NCBI RefSeq assembly: GCF_008033445.1
Contig: NZ_VNKO01000005.1
Span: forward strand, 62,001 to 126,000
Direction: 5' to 3'
Source: Vulcaniibacterium gelatinicum
GTDB lineage: Bacteria > Pseudomonadota > Gammaproteobacteria > Xanthomonadales > Xanthomonadaceae
DNA length: 64,000 bases
Shown: in pieces, positions 17,674-25,399 of the stretch
Layout of the letters: the number at the start of each line of letters is the position of its first letter
Numbering within the stretch: the first letter of the stretch is position 1
Notes under the pieces: model-generated
The model's database searches: none
The model's input: only the letters and a program-made list of their open reading frames with translations
Told to the model about the DNA's origin: nothing
Program-made: the position numbers and the translations under genes

Positions 17674-19515
17674 ATGGACACCGCGCTGACGCTCACCACC
17701 GACATGAAGCTCGTGCTCGGGCTGGTGGGCTTCACGATGGTGATGTTCCTGTTCGAGCGGATCCGCGCCGACGTGGTGGCGCTGGTGGTGCTGGTGCTGC
17801 TCGGGCTGACCGGGCTGGTGGCGCCGGAGGACCTGTTCGGCGGGTTCTCGGGCAACGCGGTGATCAGCATCATCGCCACCATGGTGCTGGGCGCGGGGCT
17901 GGACCGCACCGGGGCGCTGAACCGGCTCGCCGGCTGGCTGCTGCGGCGGGCCAGGGGCGTGGAGCAGCGGCTGCTGCTGCTGACCTCGGCGGTCGCCGGG
18001 CTCAACTCCTCGTTCATGCAGAACCCGTCGGTGATGGCGCTGTACATGCCGGTCGCCTCGCGCCTGTCCTCGCGCACGGGCCTGCCGCTGTCGCGGTTCC
18101 TGCTGCCGGTGGCGGTGGCGATCGTGATGGGCGGCGGGCTGACCATGGTCGGCAACTCGCCGCTGATCCTGCTCAACGACCTGCTGGTCTCGGCCAACGC
18201 CAACCTGCCCTCGGGCATGGCCACGCTCGAACCGCTGCGCATGTTCGCGCCGCTGCCGATCGGCCTGGCGCTGCTCGGCGCGGGGCTGCTGTATTTCCGC
18301 TTCTACGGCGACCGGGTGCTGGCGCAGCTGGACGTGGACCGTGGGGTGACGCCGGCGCGCACCGAGAGCTACTTCGCCCAGGCCTACGGGATCGAGGGCG
18401 ACGTGTACGAGCTCACCGTCACCGCCGACAGCCCGCTGGTGGGCATGTCGCTGGGCGAGGCCGAAGCGCTGCACGGGGCGCCGCTGCTGCTGGCGCTGAA
18501 GACCGGCAACGAGGCGCGGCTGGCACCGCCGGCGGATGCGCGGATCTGGGTCGGCAGCGTGCTCGGGGCGATGGGGCCGCGGCAGCAGGTGGCGGACTTC
18601 GCGCAGAACAACTTCCTGCGCATGAGTTCGCGCCTGCGCACCTTCGGCGACCTGTTCAACCCCAGCCGCGCGGGCATCGCCGAGGCGGTGGTGCCGCCGA
18701 CCTCGAACTACATCGGCAAGACCCAGGCCGAGCTGCAGCTGCGCAAGCGCTTCGGCATCAGCCTGCTGGCGGTGTACCGCGACAAGCAGGTGCTGCGCGA
18801 GAACGTGCGCCATCTGCCGCTGCGTGCCGGCGACATGCTGGTGCTGCACGGGATCTGGCAGGACCTGGCGCAGGCGGCGGAAGAAAAGGACTTCGTGGTC
18901 GTCACCGACTACCCGAAGGGCGAGCAGCGGCCGCACAAGTTCAAGATGGCGATGGGCATCTTCGCGGTGACCATGCTGCTGGCGCTGTCGGCGCGGATTC
19001 CGGTGCCGGTGGCGCTGATGACGGGCGTGGCGGCGATGCTGGTGGGCGGGGTGCTGCACATCGACGAGGCCTACGCGGCGATCAACTGGCGCACGGTGTT
19101 CCTGATGGCGTGCCTGATCCCGCTGGGGTGGGCGATGGATTCGAGCGGTGCGGCGGCATGGGTGGCCGGGCACACCATCGAGCAGTTGCCGGAAGGGATG
19201 CCGGTGTGGGTGCTGCAGGTGGCGGTGGGGTTGCTGACCACGGTGTTCTCGCTGGTGATCAGCCATGTCGGCGCGACCATCGTGATGGTGCCGATGGCGA
19301 TCAACCTGGCCCTGGCGGCAGGCGGCAATCCGACCGCGTTCGCGCTGGTGGTGGCGCTGTCGGCGTCGAACAACCTGGTCACGGCGTCCAATCCGGTGAT
19401 CTCGATGATCACCGGCCCGGCCGCATACCAGCCGCGCGACCTGTGGCGCGTGGGCGGGCCGCTGTCGCTGATCTATCTCGCGATCGTGGTAATCGCGGTG
19501 AACCTGATGTTCTGA
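17674..19515 (+). CDS. SLC13-family anion transporter with central RCK_C domains
   Basis: A 613-residue membrane protein: five to six membrane segments (about 12-215), a soluble insert (about 240-420) with two TrkA-C/RCK_C-like repeats (YELTVTADSPLVGMSLGEAE and NYIGKTQAELQLRKRF...LRAGDMLVLHG), then five to six more segments (about 430-613). The duplicated motifs NSSFMQNPSVMA and VISHVGATIVMVP, each followed by NSPLILLN- or SNPVISMI-type hairpins, are typical of the DASS/SLC13 ion-transporter fold. Likely sodium-coupled uptake of sulfate or di/tricarboxylates; substrate unresolved. No strong Shine-Dalgarno. Confidence 0.88.
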   Translation: MDTALTLTTDMKLVLGLVGFTMVMFLFERIRADVVALVVLVLLGLTGLVAPEDLFGGFSGNAVISIIATMVLGAGLDRTGALNRLAGWLLRRARGVEQRLLLLTSAVAGLNSSFMQNPSVMALYMPVASRLSSRTGLPLSRFLLPVAVAIVMGGGLTMVGNSPLILLNDLLVSANANLPSGMATLEPLRMFAPLPIGLALLGAGLLYFRFYGDRVLAQLDVDRGVTPARTESYFAQAYGIEGDVYELTVTADSPLVGMSLGEAEALHGAPLLLALKTGNEARLAPPADARIWVGSVLGAMGPRQQVADFAQNNFLRMSSRLRTFGDLFNPSRAGIAEAVVPPTSNYIGKTQAELQLRKRFGISLLAVYRDKQVLRENVRHLPLRAGDMLVLHGIWQDLAQAAEEKDFVVVTDYPKGEQRPHKFKMAMGIFAVTMLLALSARIPVPVALMTGVAAMLVGGVLHIDEAYAAINWRTVFLMACLIPLGWAMDSSGAAAWVAGHTIEQLPEGMPVWVLQVAVGLLTTVFSLVISHVGATIVMVPMAINLALAAGGNPTAFALVVALSASNNLVTASNPVISMITGPAAYQPRDLWRVGGPLSLIYLAIVVIAVNLMF

Positions 19516-19614
19516 ACCGGCTTCGCCGCATGTGGGCGGGGGCGCCGGTGTGCCTGGGGCGGGGTTCGCCGCGTGGGCTCCGCATCCGGCTCCGACACGC
19601 GGCCGCGCGCCCGC

Positions 19615-19989
19615 TCACCCCACTTCGGGCCGATGCCGCGCCAGCCACACCTGGTCGCCATGCACTTCCACCGGCACCGCGCGCAATCCCGCGCCGCGGC
19701 AGGGGCCGGCGACGCACACACCGTGCTCGAGTTCGAACGAGGCCCCGTGCGCGGCGCACACCAGCAGCCCCTCCTTCGAGCGCAGGAACCGGCCCGGGGC
19801 CCAGTCCAGCCGGCGGCCGGCGTGCGGGCAGACATTGAGCCAGGCACGCACCTGGTCGCCGCGGCGATGCAGGATCAACGACTCGGCGTCGCCCTCGAGC
19901 ACCGCCTCCACCTCGAGGAACCCGTCGTCCTCGATCTGCGCCAGGCGCGCGAGAGGCTGACCGCCGTCATGGTTTAACGAAGTTCTCAC
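19615..19989 (-). CDS. Rieske-type [2Fe-2S] protein
   Basis: A 124-residue single-domain ferredoxin of the Rieske type. Cluster ligands are C54-P-H56 (NVCPHAGRRLD) and C78-x2-H81 (LVCAAHGASFE). I place the start at a GTG (19989) because GGAGG lies 5 bases upstream; the frame continues upstream without family similarity. There is no catalytic domain, so it is an electron carrier or redox subunit with an unknown partner. Diverges from a small membrane protein gene. Confidence 0.88.
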   Translation of the reverse strand: MRTSLNHDGGQPLARLAQIEDDGFLEVEAVLEGDAESLILHRRGDQVRAWLNVCPHAGRRLDWAPGRFLRSKEGLLVCAAHGASFELEHGVCVAGPCRGAGLRAVPVEVHGDQVWLARHRPEVG

Positions 19990-20070
19990 ACGCGCCTCCG
20001 GCACCGGCCGGATACTCGCCCACCCGGGCCCGGCCCGGGATTGTGTCACGGCCTGGCCGAGGGGAGCCCG

Positions 20071-20346
20071 ATGCACGTCTTCCAGTTCCGATTCGACCGC
20101 CTGCGCTCCGCGTTCGCCCCGCGCAAGCCGCGCCACCCGCTGCTGCGCGCGCTGCTCGGCCTGGTCGGCCTGGGCCTGCTGCTGGTGCTGCTGGCGATGA
20201 GCGTGCTGGTCGGCGTGGCGATGCTCACCGCGGGCGTGCTGTATCGGTTGTGGAAACTGCGCGGCAAGCCGGTCGCGCGCGACGCGCGGGTGGTGGACGG
20301 CGAGTACCGCGTGGTCGGCAAACCGGTGCTGCCGGCCTCGCGCTGA
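20071..20346 (+). CDS. small membrane protein of unknown function
   Basis: A 91-residue protein: a basic amphipathic N-terminus (about 1-22), one long hydrophobic stretch (about 24-57) that could form one or two membrane helices, then a basic soluble tail. ATG preceded by GAGGGGAG. The downstream FAH-family gene starts 14 bases after its stop, so the two are probably co-transcribed. No domain recognised. Confidence 0.7.
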   Translation: MHVFQFRFDRLRSAFAPRKPRHPLLRALLGLVGLGLLLVLLAMSVLVGVAMLTAGVLYRLWKLRGKPVARDARVVDGEYRVVGKPVLPASR

Positions 20347-20360
20347 ACGCGGAGCGTTCC

Positions 20361-21146
20361 ATGCACGATGTGATCCCCGCGCCCGCGCCGGTGCGGATCC
20401 CGGTGCGCGGCACCGGACTCCCGGGCGATGCCGTCTTCCCTGTCCGCCGCATCCACTGCGTCGGCCGCAACTTCGCCGACCACGCCCGCGAGATGGGCGC
20501 GAGCGCCCCGGCGTCGAAGGCCGAGCGCGGCACGCCGGTGTTCTTCGCCAAGCCCGCCGACGCGCTCGTGCTCGACGGCGTGGTGCCCTACCCGCCCGGC
20601 ACGCGCGAGCTGCACCACGAAGTCGAACTGGTGGTCGCGCTGGGACGCGACGCGCCGCCCGGCGTGCTGGCGCCGCAGGCCGCGATGGCCCTGGTGTACG
20701 GCTACGGCGTCGGCCTGGACCTCACCCGCCGCGACCTGCAGGCCGCGGCCAAGGCCAAGGGCCTGCCGTGGGACACCGGCAAGGCCTTCGACCACAGCGC
20801 CCCGGTCAGCGCCCTGGTCCCGGCGCAGGACGTGCCTGCCCTCGCCGCATGCGCACTCACCCTGCACGTCAACGGCGCCCTGCGCCAGCACGGGCACCTG
20901 TCCGACCTGATCTGGGACGTGGCCGAGATCCTGCACGAACTGTCGAAGCTGTACGCCCTGCGCGCCGGCGACCTGGTGTTCATGGGCACCCCGGCCGGCG
21001 TCGGCCCGCTGCAGGTCGGCGACGTGTTCGAGGCCCGGCTCGACGGCGTGGCCAGCCTCACCGGCCGGATCGCCCCGCCGCTGGCCGCGGTGATGCCCGG
21101 CGGGGGATCGCGGGTGCACGAACTCCGCGATTCGCTACAGCGCTGA
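20361..21146 (+). CDS. FAH-family hydrolase (fumarylpyruvate hydrolase-like)
   Basis: A 261-residue enzyme of the fumarylacetoacetase fold. The RIHCVGRNFADHAREMG start, PVFFAKPADAL, metal ligands in LHHEVELVVALG (E87, E89), GLDLTRRDLQ and the C-terminal GDLVFMGTPAGVGPL are hallmarks of the small FAH/YcgM group, which cleaves acylpyruvates in aromatic degradation or decarboxylates oxaloacetate. GGAGCG precedes the ATG. The exact substrate is not determined by sequence. Confidence 0.9.
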   Translation: MHDVIPAPAPVRIPVRGTGLPGDAVFPVRRIHCVGRNFADHAREMGASAPASKAERGTPVFFAKPADALVLDGVVPYPPGTRELHHEVELVVALGRDAPPGVLAPQAAMALVYGYGVGLDLTRRDLQAAAKAKGLPWDTGKAFDHSAPVSALVPAQDVPALAACALTLHVNGALRQHGHLSDLIWDVAEILHELSKLYALRAGDLVFMGTPAGVGPLQVGDVFEARLDGVASLTGRIAPPLAAVMPGGGSRVHELRDSLQR

Positions 21147-21258
21147 ATCCGGCTCGTCGCAGCCACGCACACCACGCGCGGCAGCCGTGACTTGCGGCCT
21201 ACGGGCGGCCCGGCGCCGGCTGCTAGGCTCGCCGACTCCCGCCGTCAGGAATCCGCGC

Positions 21259-22659
21259 ATGCGCCTTGCCAGTTGCCTGCTCGCCCTCGCCCTCGCCGCC
21301 GGCGTCGCCGCCGCACCGCGCGAGACGAAGATCCCCGACTCCGCGCTCGCCACCGCCGCACAGCTGCGCGAGCGCGCGCTGGCCGACGGCACCGCGTGGC
21401 AGGTGGTCGAAGCGCTGACCACCGAGATCGGCCCGCGCCTGCCCGGCAGCGAGGCCGACGCGCGCGCGGTGGCCTGGGCCGAGGCCAGGTTCCGCGCGCT
21501 CGGCTTCGACCGGGTGTGGCGGGAGCCGGTGACCTTCCCGAAGTGGGTGCGGCGCAGCGAGCGCGCGGAAGTGCTGGGCGCGCACGCGCAACCGCTGGCA
21601 CTGACCGCGCTCGGCGGCAGCCCGGGCGGCACGGTCGAGGCCGAGCTGGTGCACTTTGCCGACCTGGCCGCGCTCGAGGCCGCGCCGGCCGGCTCGCTGG
21701 CCGGCAAGATCGCGTTCGTGGACTACCGCATGCAGCGCGCCCGCGACGGCAGCGGTTACGGCCCCGCTTCGCGCCTGCGCAGCCGTGGCCCGTCGGCGGC
21801 GATCCGCGCCGGCGCGGCGGCGTTCCTGATGCGCTCGGCCGGCACCGACTGGCACCGCAACCCGCACACCGGCATCACCCGCTTCGACGAGGGCCTGACC
21901 CCGATTCCGTCCGCGGCGCTGGCCAATCCCGACGCCGACCAGCTCGCGCGCCTGCTTGCGCGCGGCCCGGTGCGGGTGCGCGTGGCGCTCGACTGCGGCT
22001 GGGACGGCGAATACACCTCGTACAACGTGATCGGCGAGATCCGCGGCCGCAGCCGCCCGGACGAGGTGGTGCTGATCGGCGCGCACCTGGATTCGTGGGA
22101 CCTGGGCACCGGCGCGATCGACGACGGTGCCGGCGTGGCGATCACGATGGCCGCCGCGCACCTGATCGGGCAGTTGCCCAGGCGTCCCGCGCGCACCATC
22201 CGCGTGGTCGCCTTCGCCAACGAGGAGCAGGGCCTGCACGGCGGCAGGGCCTACGCGGCACGGCACGCGGCCGCGGTGGGCAAGCACCAGATCGCGGCCG
22301 AGAGCGACTTCGGCGCCGGCCGCATCTACGCCTTCGCCAGCGGCGCGCCGGAGTACGCGCAGGGCGCGGTGCGCCGGATCGCGCAGGCGCTGGCCCCGCT
22401 CGGCATCGCCCACACCCCGGGCGAAGGCGGCCCCGGCCCCGACATCAGCCCCTTCGCCGAGCGCGGCCTGGCCTGGGCAGCCCTGCGCCAGGACGGCACC
22501 GACTACTTCGACTACCACCACACGCCCGACGACACCCTCGACAAGATCAACCCGCAGGCGCTGGCGCAGAACGTCGCCGCCTACGCCGTGTTCGCGTACC
22601 TCGCCGCCGAGGCCGAGGGCGACTTCGGCAGCGCGCCGAAGGGGCCGGTTGCGGATTGA
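21259..22659 (+). CDS. secreted M28-family zinc peptidase
   Basis: A 466-residue protein with a signal peptide (about 1-19, GVAAA). It has a PA-like insert (about 100-240) and an M28 catalytic domain with zinc ligands in GAHLDSWDLGTGAIDDGAG (H, D), the catalytic pair NEEQG, an ESDFGAG aspartate and a C-terminal YHHTPDDTLDK histidine. It resembles carboxypeptidase Q-type (plasma glutamate carboxypeptidase) enzymes that cleave small peptides outside the cytoplasm. AGGA precedes ATG; an in-frame extension to 21187 lacks a signal peptide at its end and is rejected. Confidence 0.92.
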   Translation: MRLASCLLALALAAGVAAAPRETKIPDSALATAAQLRERALADGTAWQVVEALTTEIGPRLPGSEADARAVAWAEARFRALGFDRVWREPVTFPKWVRRSERAEVLGAHAQPLALTALGGSPGGTVEAELVHFADLAALEAAPAGSLAGKIAFVDYRMQRARDGSGYGPASRLRSRGPSAAIRAGAAAFLMRSAGTDWHRNPHTGITRFDEGLTPIPSAALANPDADQLARLLARGPVRVRVALDCGWDGEYTSYNVIGEIRGRSRPDEVVLIGAHLDSWDLGTGAIDDGAGVAITMAAAHLIGQLPRRPARTIRVVAFANEEQGLHGGRAYAARHAAAVGKHQIAAESDFGAGRIYAFASGAPEYAQGAVRRIAQALAPLGIAHTPGEGGPGPDISPFAERGLAWAALRQDGTDYFDYHHTPDDTLDKINPQALAQNVAAYAVFAYLAAEAEGDFGSAPKGPVAD

Positions 22660-22678
22660 GCGAAAGCGGAAAGCTTTG

Positions 22679-22971
22679 GCCACGGATGGACGCGGATGGA
22701 CACGGATGAATAAAAGCATTTTGTAGACGCGGATCTCCGCGGATGGACGCGGATCGGGCGTAAAAGCAGGGCTGGGCGAGTCGTCATCCCGGCGAAAGCC
22801 GGGATCCAGGTTGCCGTTTCCGATGGATTCCGGCTTGCGCCGGAATGACGGACACGAAGCCGTCATCCGCGTCAGCCCGCGTCCAAATCCCTTTGCCTTC
22901 GATCCGCGCCCATCGGCGTCAATCCGCGTCTGAACGCTTTTCCATCCGTGTTCATCCGCGTAGATCCGTGG
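22679..22971. repeat. complex intergenic inverted-repeat element (ACGGATG arms)
   Basis: Fills the space between the M28 stop and the TrmH-family stop. Both arms consist of loosely repeated CCACGGATGGACGCGGATG-type units; the left arm (22679-22770) and the reverse complement of the right arm (22880-22971) match over about 90 bases with roughly three quarters identity, so the whole would fold as one long imperfect hairpin. The right arm directly abuts the TAG stop of the methyltransferase gene. A second repeat is nested in the centre. A related copy is at 60790-61008. Confidence 0.85.
22782..22850. repeat. nested FRRKPE-type palindromic repeat
   Basis: CGTCATCCCGG...CCGGAATGACG: two adjacent hairpins (CCCGGCGAAAGCCGGG and TTCCGGCTTGCGCCGGAA) enclosed by an outer CGTCAT/ATGACG pair. 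Read on the minus strand it gives the well-known spurious peptide FRRKPES...DPGFRRDD. A dispersed, REP/MITE-like sequence seen in many proteobacteria. Confidence 0.85.
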
Positions 22972-23754
22972 CTAGATGCTTCTGCCTTTCGCTTTTGACC
23001 CCGCAGCCATCCGCGGCCGAGCCCGTGCCCACTCGGCCAGCAGCACCGCGGTCGCGGCGGCGACGTTGAGGCTCTCGACCGCGCCGGTGCCGGGGATGGA
23101 CAGGCGCAGGTCGCAGGCGGCGGCGAGGTCGGGGTCCATGCCCTCGCCCTCGGCGCCGAGCACGTACACCAGGCGCGGCGGCAGGGCGCGCGCGAACAGG
23201 GGTTCGCCGCCGCGGACCACGGTGGCGGCGAGGGTGAAGCCGGCCCCGTGCAGTTGCGCGATGGCATTGTCGGTGCGGCCCAGGCGCACCAGCGGCACCG
23301 CCTCGGCGCCGCCCTCGGCCACCCGCGCGGCGGCGCCGGAGAGCGCCAGCGTGGACTGCTTCGGCAACAGCACCGCGGCCACGCCGAAATGCGCGGCCGA
23401 GCGCAGGATCGCGCCGAGGTTGTGCGGGTTGCCCACACCGTCGAGCCACAGCGCGCACTGCGGGCCGGCCGGCAGGGTGCGCAGCCACGACGACAGCGGC
23501 TGCGGCGCCTCGCGCAGCACGTCGGCGACCACGCCCTCGTGGTGCGCGCTGGCGGCGAGCTTCTGCAGGTCGGCGTCCGCGACCACGCGGTAGCCGATCC
23601 GGTGCGCCGCGCACCACTTCAGCAGCGGCTGCAGCTGCGGAATCCGCGCTTCGGCGAGGTACAGCTTGCGGATCGCCTGCGGCCGGCGCGCGAACACCGC
23701 CTGCACGGCGTTGAGGCCGTACAGGCGCAGCTCGGCCGCGCGGTCAGGCGCCAT
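22972..23754 (-). CDS. TrmH/SpoU-family RNA 2'-O-methyltransferase
   Basis: A 260-residue SPOUT methyltransferase with an N-terminal substrate-binding domain (YGLNAVQAVFARRPQAIRKLY) and the three knot motifs: GVGNPHNLGAILRSA, VYVLGAEGEGMDP and LSIPGTGAVESLNVAAAT. Closest in layout to RlmB-like (23S rRNA Gm2251) enzymes, but paralogues with tRNA targets exist, so I give no symbol. The ATG at 23754 overlaps the end of the AGCS gene by 11 bases; the frame is open further upstream inside that gene. Confidence 0.9.
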   Translation of the reverse strand: MAPDRAAELRLYGLNAVQAVFARRPQAIRKLYLAEARIPQLQPLLKWCAAHRIGYRVVADADLQKLAASAHHEGVVADVLREAPQPLSSWLRTLPAGPQCALWLDGVGNPHNLGAILRSAAHFGVAAVLLPKQSTLALSGAAARVAEGGAEAVPLVRLGRTDNAIAQLHGAGFTLAATVVRGGEPLFARALPPRLVYVLGAEGEGMDPDLAAACDLRLSIPGTGAVESLNVAAATAVLLAEWARARPRMAAGSKAKGRSI

Positions 23755-25303
23755 CGCCCTGCGGCAACGCCACCACCGGGGTTGCCGGACCGGCCGCCGG
23801 GGCCGGCCGCGAATCGCGGCGCTCGCGCCAGAAATCGGCATTGCGGATGCCCACCGCGTCCGGATCGAACACCGGATCGAGGCCGAGCTTCTTCTGCCGC
23901 TCGTAGTCGCGCAGCGCCAGCAGCGCCGGCTTGTGCAGGATCAGGATCGCGATGATGTTGAGCCACGCCATCAGGCCGACGCCGATGTCGCCCAGCGCCC
24001 AGGCCAGGGTGGCGTTGCGGTAGGCGCCGAAGATCACCATGCCGAGGATGCCCAGGCGCAGCAACAGCACCGTCAACGGGCGGCGGCGGTTGCCGTTGAC
24101 GTAGGTGAGGTTGGTTTCGGCCATGTAGTAGTAGGCCATGATCGTGGTGAAGGCGAAGAAGAACAGCGCCAGCGCGATGAAGCCCGCCCCCCAGCCCGGC
24201 AGGATGGATTCGACCGCGGCCTGGGCGTAGGCCGGGCCCGCCTCGACGCCGACGACCCCGGAGTACAGGGCCTGCCCGTCCGGCCCCTGCACGTTGTACA
24301 TGCCGGTGGCCAGCATCAGGAACGCGCTGGAGGTGCACACCATCATCGTGTCGAAGTAGATCGCGAACGCCTGCACGTAGCCCTGCTTGGCCGGGTGCGA
24401 GACCTCGGCCGCCGCGGCCGCGTGCGGCCCCGTGCCCTGGCCGGCCTCGTTGGCGTAGATGCCGCGCTTGACGCCCCATTCCACCGCCAGGCCGAGCATC
24501 GCCCCGAACGCGGCGTGCGCGCCGAACGCGCTGCTGAAGATGATGCGGAACATCTCCGGCACGCGCTCGGCGTTGAGCACCATCACCGTCACCGCCATCA
24601 GGATGTAGCCCAGCGCCATGAACGGGACCACGACCTCGGCGAAATGGGCGATGCGCCGGATGCCGCCGAAGATGATCACCGCCAGCAGCAGCGCCACGGT
24701 CACGCCGATGCCGAGCTTGAGCGCGTCACGCTCGGGCAGGCCCAGCCACTGCCCGTCGAGGCTGCCGCACAGCGCGCTGCCCTGGCAGACGTTGGCGATG
24801 CTGTCGGCGATCGCGTTGGCCTGCACGCCCGGCATCAGGAAGCCGGCCGCCGCGATCGTCGCCAGCGCGAACGCCATCGCGTACCACTTCAGCCCCATCG
24901 CCTTCTCGATGTAGTAGGCCGGGCCGCCGCGATAGCGCCCTTCGGCGTCCTTGGACTTGTAGAGCTGCGCCAGCGTGCACTCGACGTAGGACGTGGCCGC
25001 GCCGAGGAAGCCCATCACCCACATCCAGAACACCGCGCCCGGGCCGCCGAACGCGATCGCGGTGGCCACACCGGCGATGTTGCCGATGCCGATGCGCCCG
25101 GCCATGGACACCGCCAGGGCCTGGAACGAGGACACGCCGGCCTCGGAGCTCTGCCCGCGCACGGTCAAGCGCAGCATCTCGACGAAGCCGCGCACTTGCA
25201 TGAACCGGGTGCGGAAGGAGAAGTACAGGCCGGCGCCGAGGCACATGAGGATCAGCGCCTTGCTCCAGATGATGCCGCTGACGGCATGGACGAGGGTTTC
25301 CAC
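23744..25303 (-). CDS. alanine/glycine:cation symporter (AGCS family)
   Basis: A 519-residue inner-membrane protein with about 11 hydrophobic segments. GRIGIGNIAGVATAIAFGGPGAVFWMW, SYVECTLAQLYK, RGGPAYYIEKAMG and the EAGQGTGPHAAAAAEVSHP block are AGCS signatures for sodium- or proton-coupled uptake of alanine or glycine. The last 30 residues are Ala/Pro-rich. Co-transcribed with the TrmH-family gene through an 11-base overlap. Confidence 0.94.
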   Translation of the reverse strand: METLVHAVSGIIWSKALILMCLGAGLYFSFRTRFMQVRGFVEMLRLTVRGQSSEAGVSSFQALAVSMAGRIGIGNIAGVATAIAFGGPGAVFWMWVMGFLGAATSYVECTLAQLYKSKDAEGRYRGGPAYYIEKAMGLKWYAMAFALATIAAAGFLMPGVQANAIADSIANVCQGSALCGSLDGQWLGLPERDALKLGIGVTVALLLAVIIFGGIRRIAHFAEVVVPFMALGYILMAVTVMVLNAERVPEMFRIIFSSAFGAHAAFGAMLGLAVEWGVKRGIYANEAGQGTGPHAAAAAEVSHPAKQGYVQAFAIYFDTMMVCTSSAFLMLATGMYNVQGPDGQALYSGVVGVEAGPAYAQAAVESILPGWGAGFIALALFFFAFTTIMAYYYMAETNLTYVNGNRRRPLTVLLLRLGILGMVIFGAYRNATLAWALGDIGVGLMAWLNIIAILILHKPALLALRDYERQKKLGLDPVFDPDAVGIRNADFWRERRDSRPAPAAGPATPVVALPQGDGA

Positions 25304-25399
25304 GGCTTGCTTTCCCGGAGGCGGTGACGAAGGGCGCCACGATACCCGGATTCGCGCCCGCCCAGGAATGCCGCGCCGACCGCCGGGCGGGCGCGCGGC

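Noticed and set aside
20041-20070. Longer form of the small membrane protein starting at TTG 20041
   Set aside because: ATG 20071 has a strong GAGGGGAG site; the extension is not hydrophobic and has no Shine-Dalgarno.
19990-20136. N-terminal extension of the Rieske protein
   Set aside because: GTG at 19989 has GGAGG at ideal spacing, and the extension would overlap the promoter and start of the divergent gene.
22581-22866. Small ORFs in the M28-TrmH gap with FRRKPES and SIRVHPW-type peptides
   Set aside because: These are translations of the dispersed FRRKPE and ACGGATG repeats, a known source of spurious gene calls.
22679-22971. CRISPR array suggested by short spaced repeats
   Set aside because: Repeat units are short, irregular and inverted between the two halves; no constant-length spacers and no cas genes.
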